From Thereva unica (taxonomy: Eukaryota > Arthropoda > Insecta > Diptera > Therevidae): a DNA stretch of 64,000 nucleotides. The number at the start of each line of letters is the position of its first letter. Positions within the stretch are counted from its first letter, which is position 1. A program made the translations under genes and the position numbers. Below, in pieces: positions 23,201-33,880 of the stretch. The notes under the pieces were generated by a model that saw only the letters and a program-made list of their open reading frames with translations, had not been told where the DNA came from and made no database searches. Location of the stretch: the NCBI GenBank assembly GCA_949987705.1, contig OX465284.1:107057163-107121162 (forward strand), written 5' to 3'.

Positions 23201-26200
23201 CCAGTCATAGCTCCAATTTTTATCCAAATCAACTCCATAGCACACCTTACTAGGCTTAGGTTGCTTAAACCATCCCATCGCTGAATCAAGAATTCCACGC
23301 TTTGGCATATGCTTCGATCGAGACTTCCTCCACATTCTGTCGAACTCATGACTATACTCATATCCATCGGGATTCAAAACTGGCATTACATACCACGTTG
23401 TTCTCTTAATGAAATCATTGGAGGAATCTGTTGCGAAAAAATATTCATACTTTTTTAGTGAAATGAATTTGTTTTGTGACAATACCATTTGTTTTCATGA
23501 TCTTCACCAGTTCGTTGATTATCCAAGTTGCTGAAGCGGGACCGATCCACTCCCGACCATGAGCGCCAGCTTCGATAAAAACACCAGAATTTTTATTGTT
23601 TTTATCTTTAAGTTTTGTTTTCTTCTTCGTATTTCTGTCAGCTTTAGTGCCTATTTGAACCACAACTAAGGGCTTCCCTTCATAAGATCGACCAATGTGG
23701 ATAACTTCAATATAGTTTGGATTTCGCATTTGAAGCAATTCAACATATCTAATGATGTCATCGTATCGGTGATAAGTTCGCCATGTTAAAGGGAAACGAC
23801 TTGATTTCACTGAAGTATTGTCTACTTTCTCCTTTAGTTCTTCGAACAAAATCGCTTTCCCCAAATCGAAGATAAGAACTTCGTGGCTAATATCTTCAAA
23901 GTTTAATGTGCCCTGAAAGTCGTACAGTATTTTTTGTGGAATAAGAACATCGTTAAGGCCTCTGAAATGTAATATTGTAAATTAATAAGAAAATTAAATA
24001 CTCCATTAAAAATACCTTAAACTAGGACCCTTTAACCACTGCAACTTTGCGCCATCTTCACTATCCTTGTACTCCTCCAATGCTTTTACTTGTGCCTCTC
24101 CAGTTGGTTTGAGGCGCCAAATTTGGTACTTTTCGTATGAAACTTTCTTGGGTTCATCATCGATAACGTTCGGAAGGTTTGTGGTTGATGCAGTGGAGTT
24201 GACAATGTGCTCTGCTAATATTCCAATCCATTTTTGAGGATTTTTCATTGGATCGGATATTGTTAGTATGGGTACTGGTGTTGTTGTTGTGGTTTTAGTT
24301 GGTCTTCGCGGCTTTTTGGGTTGGGTGTCAAACCAACCGAAGAACCATTCTGTTTTTTTTTTGGTAAATAGAAAATAGATGTGTGTAGTATATTGTGTTT
24401 TGTAAGGTGCTAGAAGGATTGGATGATGTGTATTTTTAAGAAGGGTGAACGTATATGAATGAAAATATGTTTAGGATTATAGGTATTGAAGATGCCTTTG
24501 TAAGATAAGGTCCAGTATACTGAAGAACGCCATGGTGATTTGACAACATGGTAAAAAAAGCAATGTACAGATTCAGTCAGGAGATGCCCAGTTTCCAGTT
24601 TTCAGAAGGTTCACCAAAAGATGCCAACAAGCCGAGGTTCTAATATCTATTCTGTAGAGTATTACTGCTTGGGAGGCTAGAGAAGCTGGGTTAAAAGGTG
24701 GGAGTGCGAAAAGTGTATGAGGACTTCTGCAGATATCATGGGTAATAGCTTTCGAGTGGTAGAAGGGTGGTGTATGGAACAAGACGTCACCATAAAAGCC
24801 AACAAGACAAGCACAATTGTCTTCAGTAAGAATGTTAGAGGCCCATGACGCTGTTCACATCGGAGACTATATTCACATATATTTAGGTTTATAGACCCTT
24901 GGCGGCCGAGTGATCTAGGAATGTTTCCGCAGATAAATAAAATCTTTAGGAGGAGGATACATAATCATCGACTGGAGAAGTTGCGATTACCTTGGAATCT
25001 TGACATAGAGGAATTGCTGCGAAAAGCAAGCTTAGATCCGGATACGCTCTACCTGGAGGCTGACGATTGTTTTTGTGTGGAAGATGAGCAGGAGAGTGGA
25101 AGCATTCTGTCAGGGAGTCGATTCGGTGATAATGTTCGACCAAACTGTGATCTGGAGAACCTATTAAATCATTCCGCCCTTCAAAGCGAAATCAGAGCAC
25201 ACACATCTGAAAATTGACATCGACTTCAGTGAAGATTGCCCAGCAGACAATATCTCAGAGGCCTTCGAACACTCAATTTTTGTGAAAAAGGACGAGCTCC
25301 TGCGATTTTTCCAAACGTTGAATAATAAAAAAATCGTCGGAAGTCGACGGCATCCCTAATGTGGTTCTGAAACAGTTATCTAATTGGATCACTTCAGAGC
25401 GCCCTAGCTTTCGCGGACGACCTGACCTGACGTGATCCAGACGCTACTATACAACACAACTTCGAGGAAATCGAGCGTTACGCTAATTAATTAATCATGC
25501 AAAATGCGAAACGATGCACTTCGGGACTCTTCTTAATAAAGCTTCAAGCGGTGGTAGGAGGAACTGGAAAGAGAATTATATACGAAGCCATGCAGGACAG
25601 ACGTTGGTAAAGAAAACAGACGTTAAGTATCTTGGAATTTGGCTGGATCAGTCCGTGTATAACCAGAGTCGTATAGGTGCTGCTATAGTCAAAGCCAAGG
25701 GGTCAGGGGATCCTGATTCCTATGGAAAGGATTCAGAAAACGACGTGGATAACGAAGTACCATAGGATAGATAAGTCATGCGTAACTGAGCCATCTCACT
25801 GAGTCTAGGGATTACATCTCAGTTTACCAAATGGAAATCATGGAAATACTACCTGCGCTGAATCAAGTAAATGTGGAAAAGACCCTGGACAATTATAAGT
25901 AGTGGTTGAGCGTTTGAATGAATCCAGACGGAGATTATCACAGCAGCATCACTGGCTGCGGACTGTGTCCAAAATTCAAACACTTGTGTGAATAATGTGT
26001 TTTTAGTCTAGCTTATATCGATAGAAGTAAGAAGGCTGATACCCTGTATAAACAATGGTCGAAACCATACTTTGGCATTAGCAGAACTCTGGTAAGAAAC
26101 CGAATAAGGTATGGTTAGGTGATATTGATATCCTGAATATGTAGCATAAATCCGTTTGATGGTTTGCGGCACCACAAGGCACAGAATTTACAAGTACATA

Positions 26201-28861
26201 ACAGCTGAGAAGAATTAGATGACTCTAGTGCAAAAAAGGGCCCGCAAACTAGAAATATGTTGATTGTGAGTAGTCTAAGGAAGATAAGCGTTGACAGACA
26301 ACGACATCGTACACTCAAGTTCAAGTTAACATCGAGGAAACTCGCAGAATAAAGAATAATTTGGAGTCTTAGACTTTGATGTGGATAAAGCAGCTGCCAA
26401 AAAATACAAGATTAATCTGAACAGTGGTTATTGACACAACGTGCTTTTATGTTTCCGGTCGATTTTGTTTGTCCGCCATTTAGGTTTGGCTGTCATTTGT
26501 CAGTTTTTATTTGAATTTGACAGTTGTTGATAGTAGTATATAAAAATTTATTATGAACATCTAACGCCGCAATTATAGGTTCGATAGACAATCATCGGTA
26601 TAGATAAACAATCAACATTTTTGCCAAAAAATCCTCATGAGTGACGAGGCATATTTCGCATTGGCTGGCTTTTTTAATAAACAAAATAATCGCTATTGAG
26701 GCATAGAAAATTTTCAGTTGATAAACCAACGACTATTGCAACCTAGTATAGTGGCTGTATGGTGGGATATCTTAGTTTTTTCGGACGTTTTTAAAGGATG
26801 CTAGAGGCAATGCTGAAACAATTACTGGTGATCCATATCCATACCATCCATACTTTTTTCCGAATTGAATCATCTGGGCCTACGACACATGTGGTTCCAC
26901 CAGAACAGTGCCAGTTCACACAAACCTTGTGTTGCGATTCAATCAAAGTTTGAAGTATAGTGGAACATGAGAGTTTCATATAAAATCATATTGAAGTCGG
27001 TAATGCAGTTTCACACTCAACTTCTAGATTAGAATTGGATGTTGTATATAAAAAGGTATAAGGAATTGTTTTGCCGAACCATTGAAAGGGCAGACGAATA
27101 GTTTCGATAAGTGTTATTAGTGCGAGGTTGGCATCGAAAAATACTGCTAAAAACATCTAAAAAAATATCCAACTTACTGTCATCATCTTCATAATCATCA
27201 AACGGTTGCGCTGTACTAGTCCTATCATCACTATCAAACCACGAGTTGAACCATCCTGGTGTCTCTTGAGTTGGTGCAACATCACTTAATTCTTCTTCAC
27301 CACCAGGACCAAACCATGCATTAAACCACGACCAATTCGTAGAATCTTCTGTCGAAGTCGAATTCCCATCATAACTCTCACTTAAATTATATTTCGGGCG
27401 CTTAGGCTTCCTGTTCTCATCTGCCACCGGTAGATCACTATAATCATCAATTAAATTAAGATCAGCTGCTGTTGTTATAACACGACGAAACGCTCGATGA
27501 ATTGGTGTAAAAATTCCAGTTATATAGTCAAATATCCCCGGCTCATCAATATCATAAGTTTCGACTTTTTTGCGACGTTTTTTATTCTTTTTTTGTTTTG
27601 TTAAAAATTTCTTTCTTCGCAAACGGACTGGGTTGTTGTTGTTGTTGTAGTCCTCTTCATTTTCGATAGATTGAGCATCGTCTTCTGTGGAGTAGTCATC
27701 ATAATCACCGAATGATAAGTAGTCAAAGTCTAGATAGCTGTAATCATCAGAAGGATAATCGATTTCTTTATTGGTTTCGTCGCTATGGAATGGTTTCGAT
27801 CCTGATCCTGATCGAAGAGGCTGGGTTGGTGAAGGTTTGGTAGGTGGGGTTACTTGAGGATCTGGTTTTTCTGGACTGTTACCATATTCACTTGTTACGT
27901 GGATGTGTGTAGTAAGGTGATTCTTTTTGGAGAGTTTTTGATCCTTACGATTTGGAGGGATGGTGTTTTGCAATATTTTTGGTTGGTGTGCGTTATTATT
28001 TTTAGTTTTCGAATCTGTAATTGAACGTTTTGAAATTGTCTTTTTCGATGATGACGTTGGTGACTGATACATCGGTTTCTGTAGAGGGACTTCGATATAT
28101 TCTGCTTGTTCAGTTGGCGTTAGGATAACATCACTTTCTGTCGGGGAGTTTTGTGGTGTTTGTTGATTATCCGCTTCTTCTAATTCAGCACTGTTCAGTT
28201 TGTGTTCTTTTTTTCGTTGTGTACGTTTACGCTTCAATCCAGGTTCAAGTGTAGGTCGATTGTTCTTTTTGTTGTTTTGGGTATCCTTTCTATTTGAATC
28301 CTTTTTAATACAATTTCCTTCATAGCGTTTTTTTATCAGCTCAATTTGCTTGTTGTGCTCCTCTCGTGTGATATATTCCTTATAGTATTTCTGTATTAAT
28401 CCAGATGTTTTGTTGGTTCCTTCGAGGGTGTCGATGTAGTACACTATTCCATTTTTCGGATTAGAAAAATACATTGGGAATTTGTTAATTGATTGTAAAT
28501 CATTTACATTTGTGAAATTCTTTAGGTATCGATCAGATTGAATATTAAACACGGATTCACTGAACAAATTTTCACTTATATTCTTCTTAACACTGTAACT
28601 GAACACTGTTTGTTTTTCATCCGCACTGTCATCATTTGGATTTCTATTACTATCCTCACCACTTGAATCACGATCCTTAACATTCTGTAACTGAAATCTG
28701 GGAAAAAACCCGGGTTTTACAATATTATTTGTTGCACTACTTAAGCTCCTTTCACCAGACCATGGATTACGGATCTCTTCGGAACTATGAAAATACTCAA
28801 ACGGAAACGATCTTTCTACACCACTAACAACCACCAACAGCACAACGATCTTCGCGTTCAT
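20216..28861 (-). CDS. Secreted M14 carboxypeptidase-like protein, probable pseudoenzyme (1065 aa)
   Basis: Six exons read in phase on the minus strand: 28861-27178, 24349-24016, 23961-23486, 23427-23081, 20638-20449 and 20382-20216 (3198 nt). The start MNAKIVVLLVVVSG is a signal peptide. Residues about 20-560 are disordered, with Lys/Arg clusters and an Asp/Tyr-rich acidic stretch; three W-F-x-x-W-F modules lie at 512-568. A carboxypeptidase propeptide follows (about 600-715), then the peptidase fold (about 725-1065). Zinc ligands H807, E810 (GAHGREW) and H953 (ISLHAYG) are kept, as is R865 (MWRKSRS). However, the general-base Glu270 position is His (YTIHLGD, about 1030), Asn144-Arg145 is Asp-Lys (GVDLDKNW), and Tyr248 appears to be Thr. 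Catalysis is therefore doubtful. It may correspond to a long fly carboxypeptidase such as D. melanogaster CG8945; that name is from memory only. Confidence 0.85.
20886..23040 (+). mobile_element. Degenerate non-LTR retrotransposon with RT and RNase H
   Basis: Plus-strand remnants in order: RT motif VNRGTPQGGVLSP, catalytic YADDIVIIIKG, NPEKQNSP, LAVTLDKKLLW, the thumb (IYTAIARPILLYGVLVW, ELCITGALRSTPTDALN, YLPPLNLVAN), then RNase H (FFTDG, EALLQINQQ, IFSDSQAALKALRS, LLIWVPGH, KADELARKG). A CHCP-containing tail follows at about 22750. RT plus downstream RNase H points to the I/LOA side of the jockey superfamily. Frameshifts and stops make it inactive. It sits antisense to the host gene in its 2.4-kb intron between exons 4 and 5, and a MITE interrupts it at 22820-22976. 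Confidence 0.8.
22820..22976. repeat. 157-bp foldback MITE inside a LINE
   Basis: The left arm CTAAGGCTGAAGCCACACCG continues through AACCAGGCAAACAAAGCAAA. It is mirrored by the right arm, which ends CGGTGTGGCTTCAGCCTAAG. The arms are about 55 bp and the spacer about 45 bp. LINE-like residues resume on the far side (SVSVRQTPEIVQAV), showing insertion into the LINE tail. Confidence 0.75.
24550..25790 (+). mobile_element. Rearranged LINE fragments (RT)
   Basis: Plus-strand pieces of reverse transcriptase appear out of normal order. GWCMEQDVTIKANKTS-IVFSK (palm/thumb, about 24750-24840) precedes EAFEHSIFVKKDELLRFF and KKSSEVDGIPNVVLKQL (RT start, about 25260-25380), which precedes KKTDVKYLGIWLDQS (about 25610-25660). 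Stops lie between the blocks. The order suggests two insertions or a rearrangement. Confidence 0.5.
26460..26790 (+). mobile_element. Tc3-like DDE transposase relic
   Basis: The plus strand reads MSDEAYFALAGFFNKQNNRY, then ENFQLINQRLLQPSIVAVWWDI after a stop. This is the SDEAxFxLxGxVNKQNxR...ENP...VTVW block around the second catalytic Asp of Tc1/mariner-superfamily transposases. A second, separate relic of the same block is at 60405-60620 on the minus strand. Only this core survives. Confidence 0.55.
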
Positions 28862-30099
28862 TTTTCTCTAAACCTTCCGCGACGGCGTCTTACTTGCAAA
28901 TAAGAATATTTTCCTCATCTTGGATTTGTGAATTTGGATAAAAACAGAGTCAAGCCGATATTAATCGAAGCATGGCATAAGTGTAATTGATGGTTTACTT
29001 CCTACTAGATGTCTGGGGAAAAGGTCCGCTAAATTACATATTTTTATGGTTCAGGTGGCCCAATCACTCACGGAGGGAATAAGCTGTATTAGCTTGCGCA
29101 AGGAGCCTGCATGCCCCACAGGTGGGCGGCAGTCGCGTAATTACTTGCCATTGGTGCATTCAAGTGGAGTAGATTTGGGGCTGAAACTTTTTAAAATGGA
29201 TCCGTGGATTTATATGCTCTGAATATAAACTTGAACTTGTTTTTTCTCTTTATCTCGGTTTCTGTATTTTGCGTTTTTTGAGATAGTTTTTGTGGAGGCT
29301 TCTTTGGCGAAAGAAAGCGAATTTTTGGGAAAGATCTTAAGCTCGACCTTTTGATAAGATTTTTATGGTGAAAAAGGTAAATCGGCCGCGCTTTTACTTT
29401 GGAAAATCTTCTTATTTTCTAATTTTGTGGTTTTGATAAATTCTACTGATAAGTTTTTTTTACCACATACGAATTTGTTACGCGAAATGAATGTAGAATT
29501 CTATATTTACCATAAAATTTATAGGGAAAAGTTGGGGGATTTTTGTGGTTTGAGCAGTGAGAAGATCGTAAAAAAGCGGTTTATCTAGAGATTAATCCAT
29601 TTTGTGCTATCGAAATGTGCTTTAATAAAAAAAATCAGATGTTAGTTAGTTTTGCAGAAACTTTAAGACGCACTATCGTGTCCTTGTCGGACGAGCACGT
29701 CAACCTGTATGGTGTCACATATTCTAGAAGGGGCATTTAATCGAGAATAGTACGTGATTTTTATGTAAATGTCTGAAGCTGTTGTGATTTGCAATTCTTT
29801 CTTTTTTATTATTTCCTAGTCAAACAAGGTAACACTTAAACTAAGTTAAGCTGATAGGCTGATATGCGCTTTATCATGGGTCATGTCTTGACATACTGGA
29901 AGTACTTTTGGAAGTACCACAAAATAGTTTATTTGTAGAAGTAACGCTTGGAAGTCAATTTAAAGACCTTGCTTCAAAGACTACCAAAGATGTTGTCATT
30001 GAATTTACAGTTATAAAATCCAAAAGCATTTTCAGTTTTATACAATGCAGATCGTGATCTTGTTGTAATCTCACTCAATAAGCTCGTAGTATGACATAT
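28862..30099. other. Upstream region of the carboxypeptidase gene
   Basis: The first 120 bp upstream of the start at 28861 presumably hold the 5' UTR, but no defensible TATA or initiator pair was identified. The rest is AT-rich with no gene and no clear repeat boundary. Confidence 0.35.
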
Positions 30100-30900
30100 A
30101 GATGGCGCCACTAACGATTTTTTTTAGATAGAACCAACCTTCAAACAATATTTGTCAAAATTTCATAAAATTCGACGGCCATTAATTTACAAATCACAGT
30201 AGTTTTGGGGACGCTACTTTTGTAATTTTCAAAGCAATGGATAAATCTGAAATTTTTGAGTTGATAACGGCACTGCTTTTTAATGGGAAAAATACTTCGA
30301 TACTACCGCTTTGGTCGCACAAATTCTGCAGTTGTTCCAGAAAACATACAAAAAATATGACTAGAATAGTGTTGGAACACCGTACCGTGGAAGTTGCTTG
30401 AGATAGCTGAAATCTTAAAGATATCAGTAGGCCGTTTGTTCACTTTTTTGCATAATCATTTGCCCATGAGAAAGTTCTGTTCGAAGTGGATACTGTGGTT
30501 GCCCACTGTTGATCAAAACAAGAACGTGATGATGATTCAGAGTGCTGTTTGGGGAGCTGTTTAAGCAAACTAAAAAAAATTGCATATGTTATTGTGACAG
30601 TGGATGCAACCTAGATCTATCACTACATTCCATAGTCAAATCGGCAGTTAGCTGGGTGAACATCAACAGGGAAAGCTGTCCAAAGCGACCAAAAATCTAG
30701 AAATCAGCTGGGAAGGTTATGGTGTCCGTAATTTGGGATGTGTATGGTATATAATATTCATAGACTATCTTAAAAATGGAATAAGGATCAATACTGAATA
30801 TTAAATAGCATTATTAATGGGTTTGAAGGGCGAAATCGGGTAAAACGGCCCCAAATGAAAAGAAAAATAATGGTCTTTAACCAAAACATCGCGCCGTGCC
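30100..30900 (+). mobile_element. mariner transposase relic
   Basis: From about 30237 the plus strand begins MDKSEIFELITALLFNGKNT, a plausible transposase N-terminus. Further on, IYHYIP-SNRQLAG-TSTGKA, SDQKS-NQLGRL and an F-D-V-G-Y-F-IDYLEKG-like series are visible across shifted frames. These match the central catalytic region of mariner transposases. Multiple stops and shifts show long decay; the C-terminal DD34D part is not recognisable. Confidence 0.6.
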
Positions 30901-30916
30901 CCCAAGTCAGATTTAT

Positions 30917-31303
30917 ACCCGTATTCTAAAATCAGTCACAGCATAATCACAAGTTTTTGGTGAGTTTCAACTTGCCATAATTTGGTATTCATTCTAATTT
31001 TGCCGGTTTCTAGCATATTTTCAGCCAGACAGGGTCAAATGGGAAATGCTCGAACTTTCACATACAATCTGCCACACTGCATAAATATTTTCTAGCGTAC
31101 GTTGGCTAAGTTGTTGCTCAGACTCATTACACGATAACAAATTCACCATGAGAGGTGAGAGTTTTTGTGATTTTTCTTGTGATTGAATACTTAGAATATC
31201 AAATCAGCTGACAGTCACAAGAAAAGTCACAAACTATCAATGACAAGTAGGAGTCACAATAGCTTGTGACTTATTACTGGTCACTATTTAGAATAGGGGG
31301 TGA
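30917..31303. repeat. Foldback MITE-like element, about 390 bp
   Basis: The left end CCCGTATTCTAAAATCAGTCAC is matched by the complement of the right end, GTCACTATTTAGAATAGGGG. Inside, GTGACTT / AAGTCACAA motifs recur in both orientations, including a hairpin at about 31151-31240. No reading frame. Confidence 0.5.
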
Positions 31304-31731
31304 GGCCCTAGCGACTGTTAACTGTTAATTTCTAAATATGCTAGCCGGGAAAAAATATGGCTCTAATGACAAGGTGATTGCCGAAACAAATCGTTCTATA
31401 AGGAAGGCAGGTTTGAGAAACTTTGGAATGAAAGTATTACTCTTGAAGGATTCTCATAGTGACGATGAGTAAAGTCGTATTTTTGCTTAAAAGTTGTTGT
31501 TTTATTAGTCATCCTACGAACTTATAGTGTATGGTTTTAAAAAGGTTAAGATTTTATTACATAGTGTGTGTATTTTATTCCATATACTTGCAACTTCCAA
31601 CGTATCTCCTGGACTGGTCGTTGAGTCTACTTATCTGAGGGGTTTTGGGTACATACTATGAGGTTAACCCCGCTATGTAGGCGCCCATATGTATTTTTTC
31701 CCCAAATTGTTGTGCTGATAGACATTCTGGA

Positions 31732-31835
31732 GCGCGTTCAAAAACTTTACTATGATGGTTAACCACAAGGTAAGCTGTGGCTATAAGCTGCGCAGTTTCA
31801 CCTAACCACGGAAATTTTTGAACGCACTGTAGTTA
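31732..31835. repeat. GTTCAAAAA-ended foldback, family B, copy 1
   Basis: The ends are CGCGTTCAAAAACTTT and its complement AAATTTTTGAACGCACTG, enclosing GGTTAACCACA and TAACCACGG motifs. Related copies lie at 32505-32613 and 45421-45533. Confidence 0.55.
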
Positions 31836-31945
31836 ACTAGTTAAAGAAGGAGAAGATTAAAATTCATCGTCTTCACTAATTGGTTCAATTATTTCGTATG
31901 TGCCCTCCGTCTCACAAAACTCACTTTGATTTTCCCATTAATACA

Positions 31946-32130
31946 CGGTATACCGAAACAAGGTAATGTAAAACAGACTGACAGCTTCGAATACCGTAAA
32001 AAGGGTCCCTTAGTGACGTCAGCACTAATGTAGAAACAACAAAAGCTTCGATTTTATATGGAAAGGGGTCAACAAGTGACTTCAGCACTAAAATGATATT
32101 TCTCTTTTATATTACCTTGTCTCTGTATAC
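31946..32130. mobile_element. 185-bp TIR element with 10-bp target duplication
   Basis: CATTAATACA occurs exactly at 31936-31945 and again at 32131-32140, flanking the element. The ends are imperfect inverted repeats: CGGTATACCGAAACAAGGTAA at the left versus the complement of TTACCTTGTCTCTGTATAC at the right. A 9-11 bp duplication is typical of Mutator-like elements. No coding capacity. Confidence 0.65.
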
Positions 32131-32504
32131 CATTAATACAACTGTCAGATCCAGATCCTCAAGTAACTGTCTTCTTCTTCTTCTTAATCATCTCTAACCT
32201 TAGAATATGTAACTCGTCATAAGTCACAAGGTTCAGAGAGTTCAGGGAAAGCCCTTTGTACTGTCGACAATCTATTTTTTTCGTATAGAGCGCAATGTCG
32301 AATAGCAACCTCTAGTAGAAAGATATTGAAGGAAGGAACTGCCAAAACCAAGCTGCAATAATATTCCGCTTGCAGGCTGTATCACATCCAAAGCAGAAAA
32401 GCAGAACCGTCGGCAGAGAAGTTGAGAATCACCAAACGCTTATGATTGCGTTGTGATTTATGGCTGCTTTTAGAATATGGAGGTAAGTCTTTAACCATGC
32501 TCCT

Positions 32505-32613
32505 TTGTTTAACCACGACAGCTGTGGTTATGTTGTAGTAAACCACAGAGTTTTTAAACGACAAAAGTTTACCATAGTTAACCATAGTAAGGTTTTTGAA
32601 CGCGGTCCAGGTC
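32505..32613. repeat. GTTCAAAAA-ended foldback, family B, copy 2
   Basis: Contains TTTAACCACGACAGCTGTGG, AAACCACAGAGTTTTTAAACG and GTTTACCATAGTTAACCATAG, ending AAGGTTTTTGAACGCGGTCC. This matches the other family B copies in motif content and ends. Confidence 0.45.
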
Positions 32614-33779
32614 TTTGACTCCTTTTCCCATCCTCCTTTCTCAACCGGGCTTGGAACAACCATGGCGGGGTTATCATTCATCAAAAGGATACCTAACCGT
32701 TTGTAAGAACATTTGGCAGATATTGTCTTCCATAATTAACCTCGCAGTTTGTACTTTAGATTAAAATAAAAACATCATCACTTTTTACAAATTATTGCTC
32801 GTTTCTTTTGATTTAAAAATAACACCTCTTATTGAAGGACCCTATAGTATTCTCCAAATAAATAAATACTTCTCCATAAAAAATATCAATAAAAATAATA
32901 CAAAAACACCAAAAAATTCACGTGATTCCGAAAAAAGAGATTATTTAAGAAAAACAAAATACAAATAAATAAATGCATAAATATTGTCTGATGAAGAATT
33001 CCCCAGTAAACCTGTTTCCAGATTCTCCATAAAAGTAAGTAAACATTTTTTAAGGCCATCTGATTCGTAACGAAACCGCGTTATGCAGTTTTATTAGGTG
33101 CAAATGAAACAGCATTCATATTGTATTGAATTAATTGTTGAATGGAAGTTAATAAACCATTTAAAATTGAAAATTTGTAGAACAAAAATGAAAGAGAACT
33201 TTTGTTCAATGCCATAATGAACTATAAAAAAAAAATTGGGCCTTGACAATGCATTGTCTAAAAAATCGTCATGCTATAAAATCTATGATCATACTCCAGA
33301 TTGATAGATAAATGTAGAAATATTATACTAGTTATCGATGCATAATGTCAATTAATATAATCTGACACCATGTTAAAGTCTAGTATCACCTCTCTTCTTA
33401 TCTAGATACAAAATTTAAGATAAACGTATAATTTAAAATGACTATAAAAAAATCATGTTCAACACCATATGCCGAAAATCGAAAGAAATGCGTACTTTCA
33501 ATTTGCCTTTATGAACGTTTATAATATCCACGTGAAATATTCTTTAATCACTAAGTGTCCATTGTCGTCTATCTTGCCTAGAGAGCATTTGAATGAAGGC
33601 AGCTACTTCAGATTTTTCAGAGATAGTACATAATATAACCGAAATTTAGTTCGTATTGTGTGCCTTAAGTAAGTTTTGTTTTCTAATTTCATTGTTTTTT
33701 TGCAGTTGTTTGTTTCTTGAAATCTTTTATAAGAAAAAGCTGCTCAAAGAATTAGTATCGCTGCTAGTCGAAAAGTAAA
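32614..33779. other. AT-rich intergenic sequence
   Basis: No gene, RNA gene or clear repeat seen. A-rich runs and short frames only. Confidence 0.35.
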
Positions 33780-33880
33780 GAGCCGTTGTCGGTCTGCTGT
33801 CGAAATCAGTCTTAAAGGTGCTGCCGAACGAGTCACATCACCGCTTGGGCAACACACGGGACGCGTCTGAAACTGCAACA
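33780..33880 (+). promoter_or_regulatory. Candidate core promoter (Inr plus MTE) and noncoding first exon
   Basis: TCAGTC at 33806-33811 fits the fly initiator TCAKTY with A+1 at 33808. CGAACG begins at 33825, exactly +18, where the MTE motif (consensus starting CSARCS) belongs. A donor-like AAAAA|GTAAAGC follows near 33878, giving a possible 70-nt noncoding first exon. The only downstream plus-strand gene whose 5' UTR begins at a splice acceptor (about 54128) is the SLC36-like transporter, 20 kb away; linking the two is inference. Confidence 0.4.

Larger units (their letters stand above)
24350..27177. other. Intron 1 of the carboxypeptidase gene
   Basis: Minus-strand donor GTAAGT at 27177-27172 to acceptor CAG at 24352-24350. 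It contains LINE fragments (about 24550-25790) and a DDE transposase relic (about 26460-26790). Elsewhere, for example 25800-26450 and 26800-27170, no gene is visible. The exon 1 frame runs 49 codons into the intron before a stop. Confidence 0.5.

Noticed and set aside
27029..27177. Continuation of the carboxypeptidase exon 1 frame for 49 codons
   Set aside because: It lies beyond a canonical GTAAGT donor, and joining to 24349 restores the acidic/WF pattern and the downstream enzyme.
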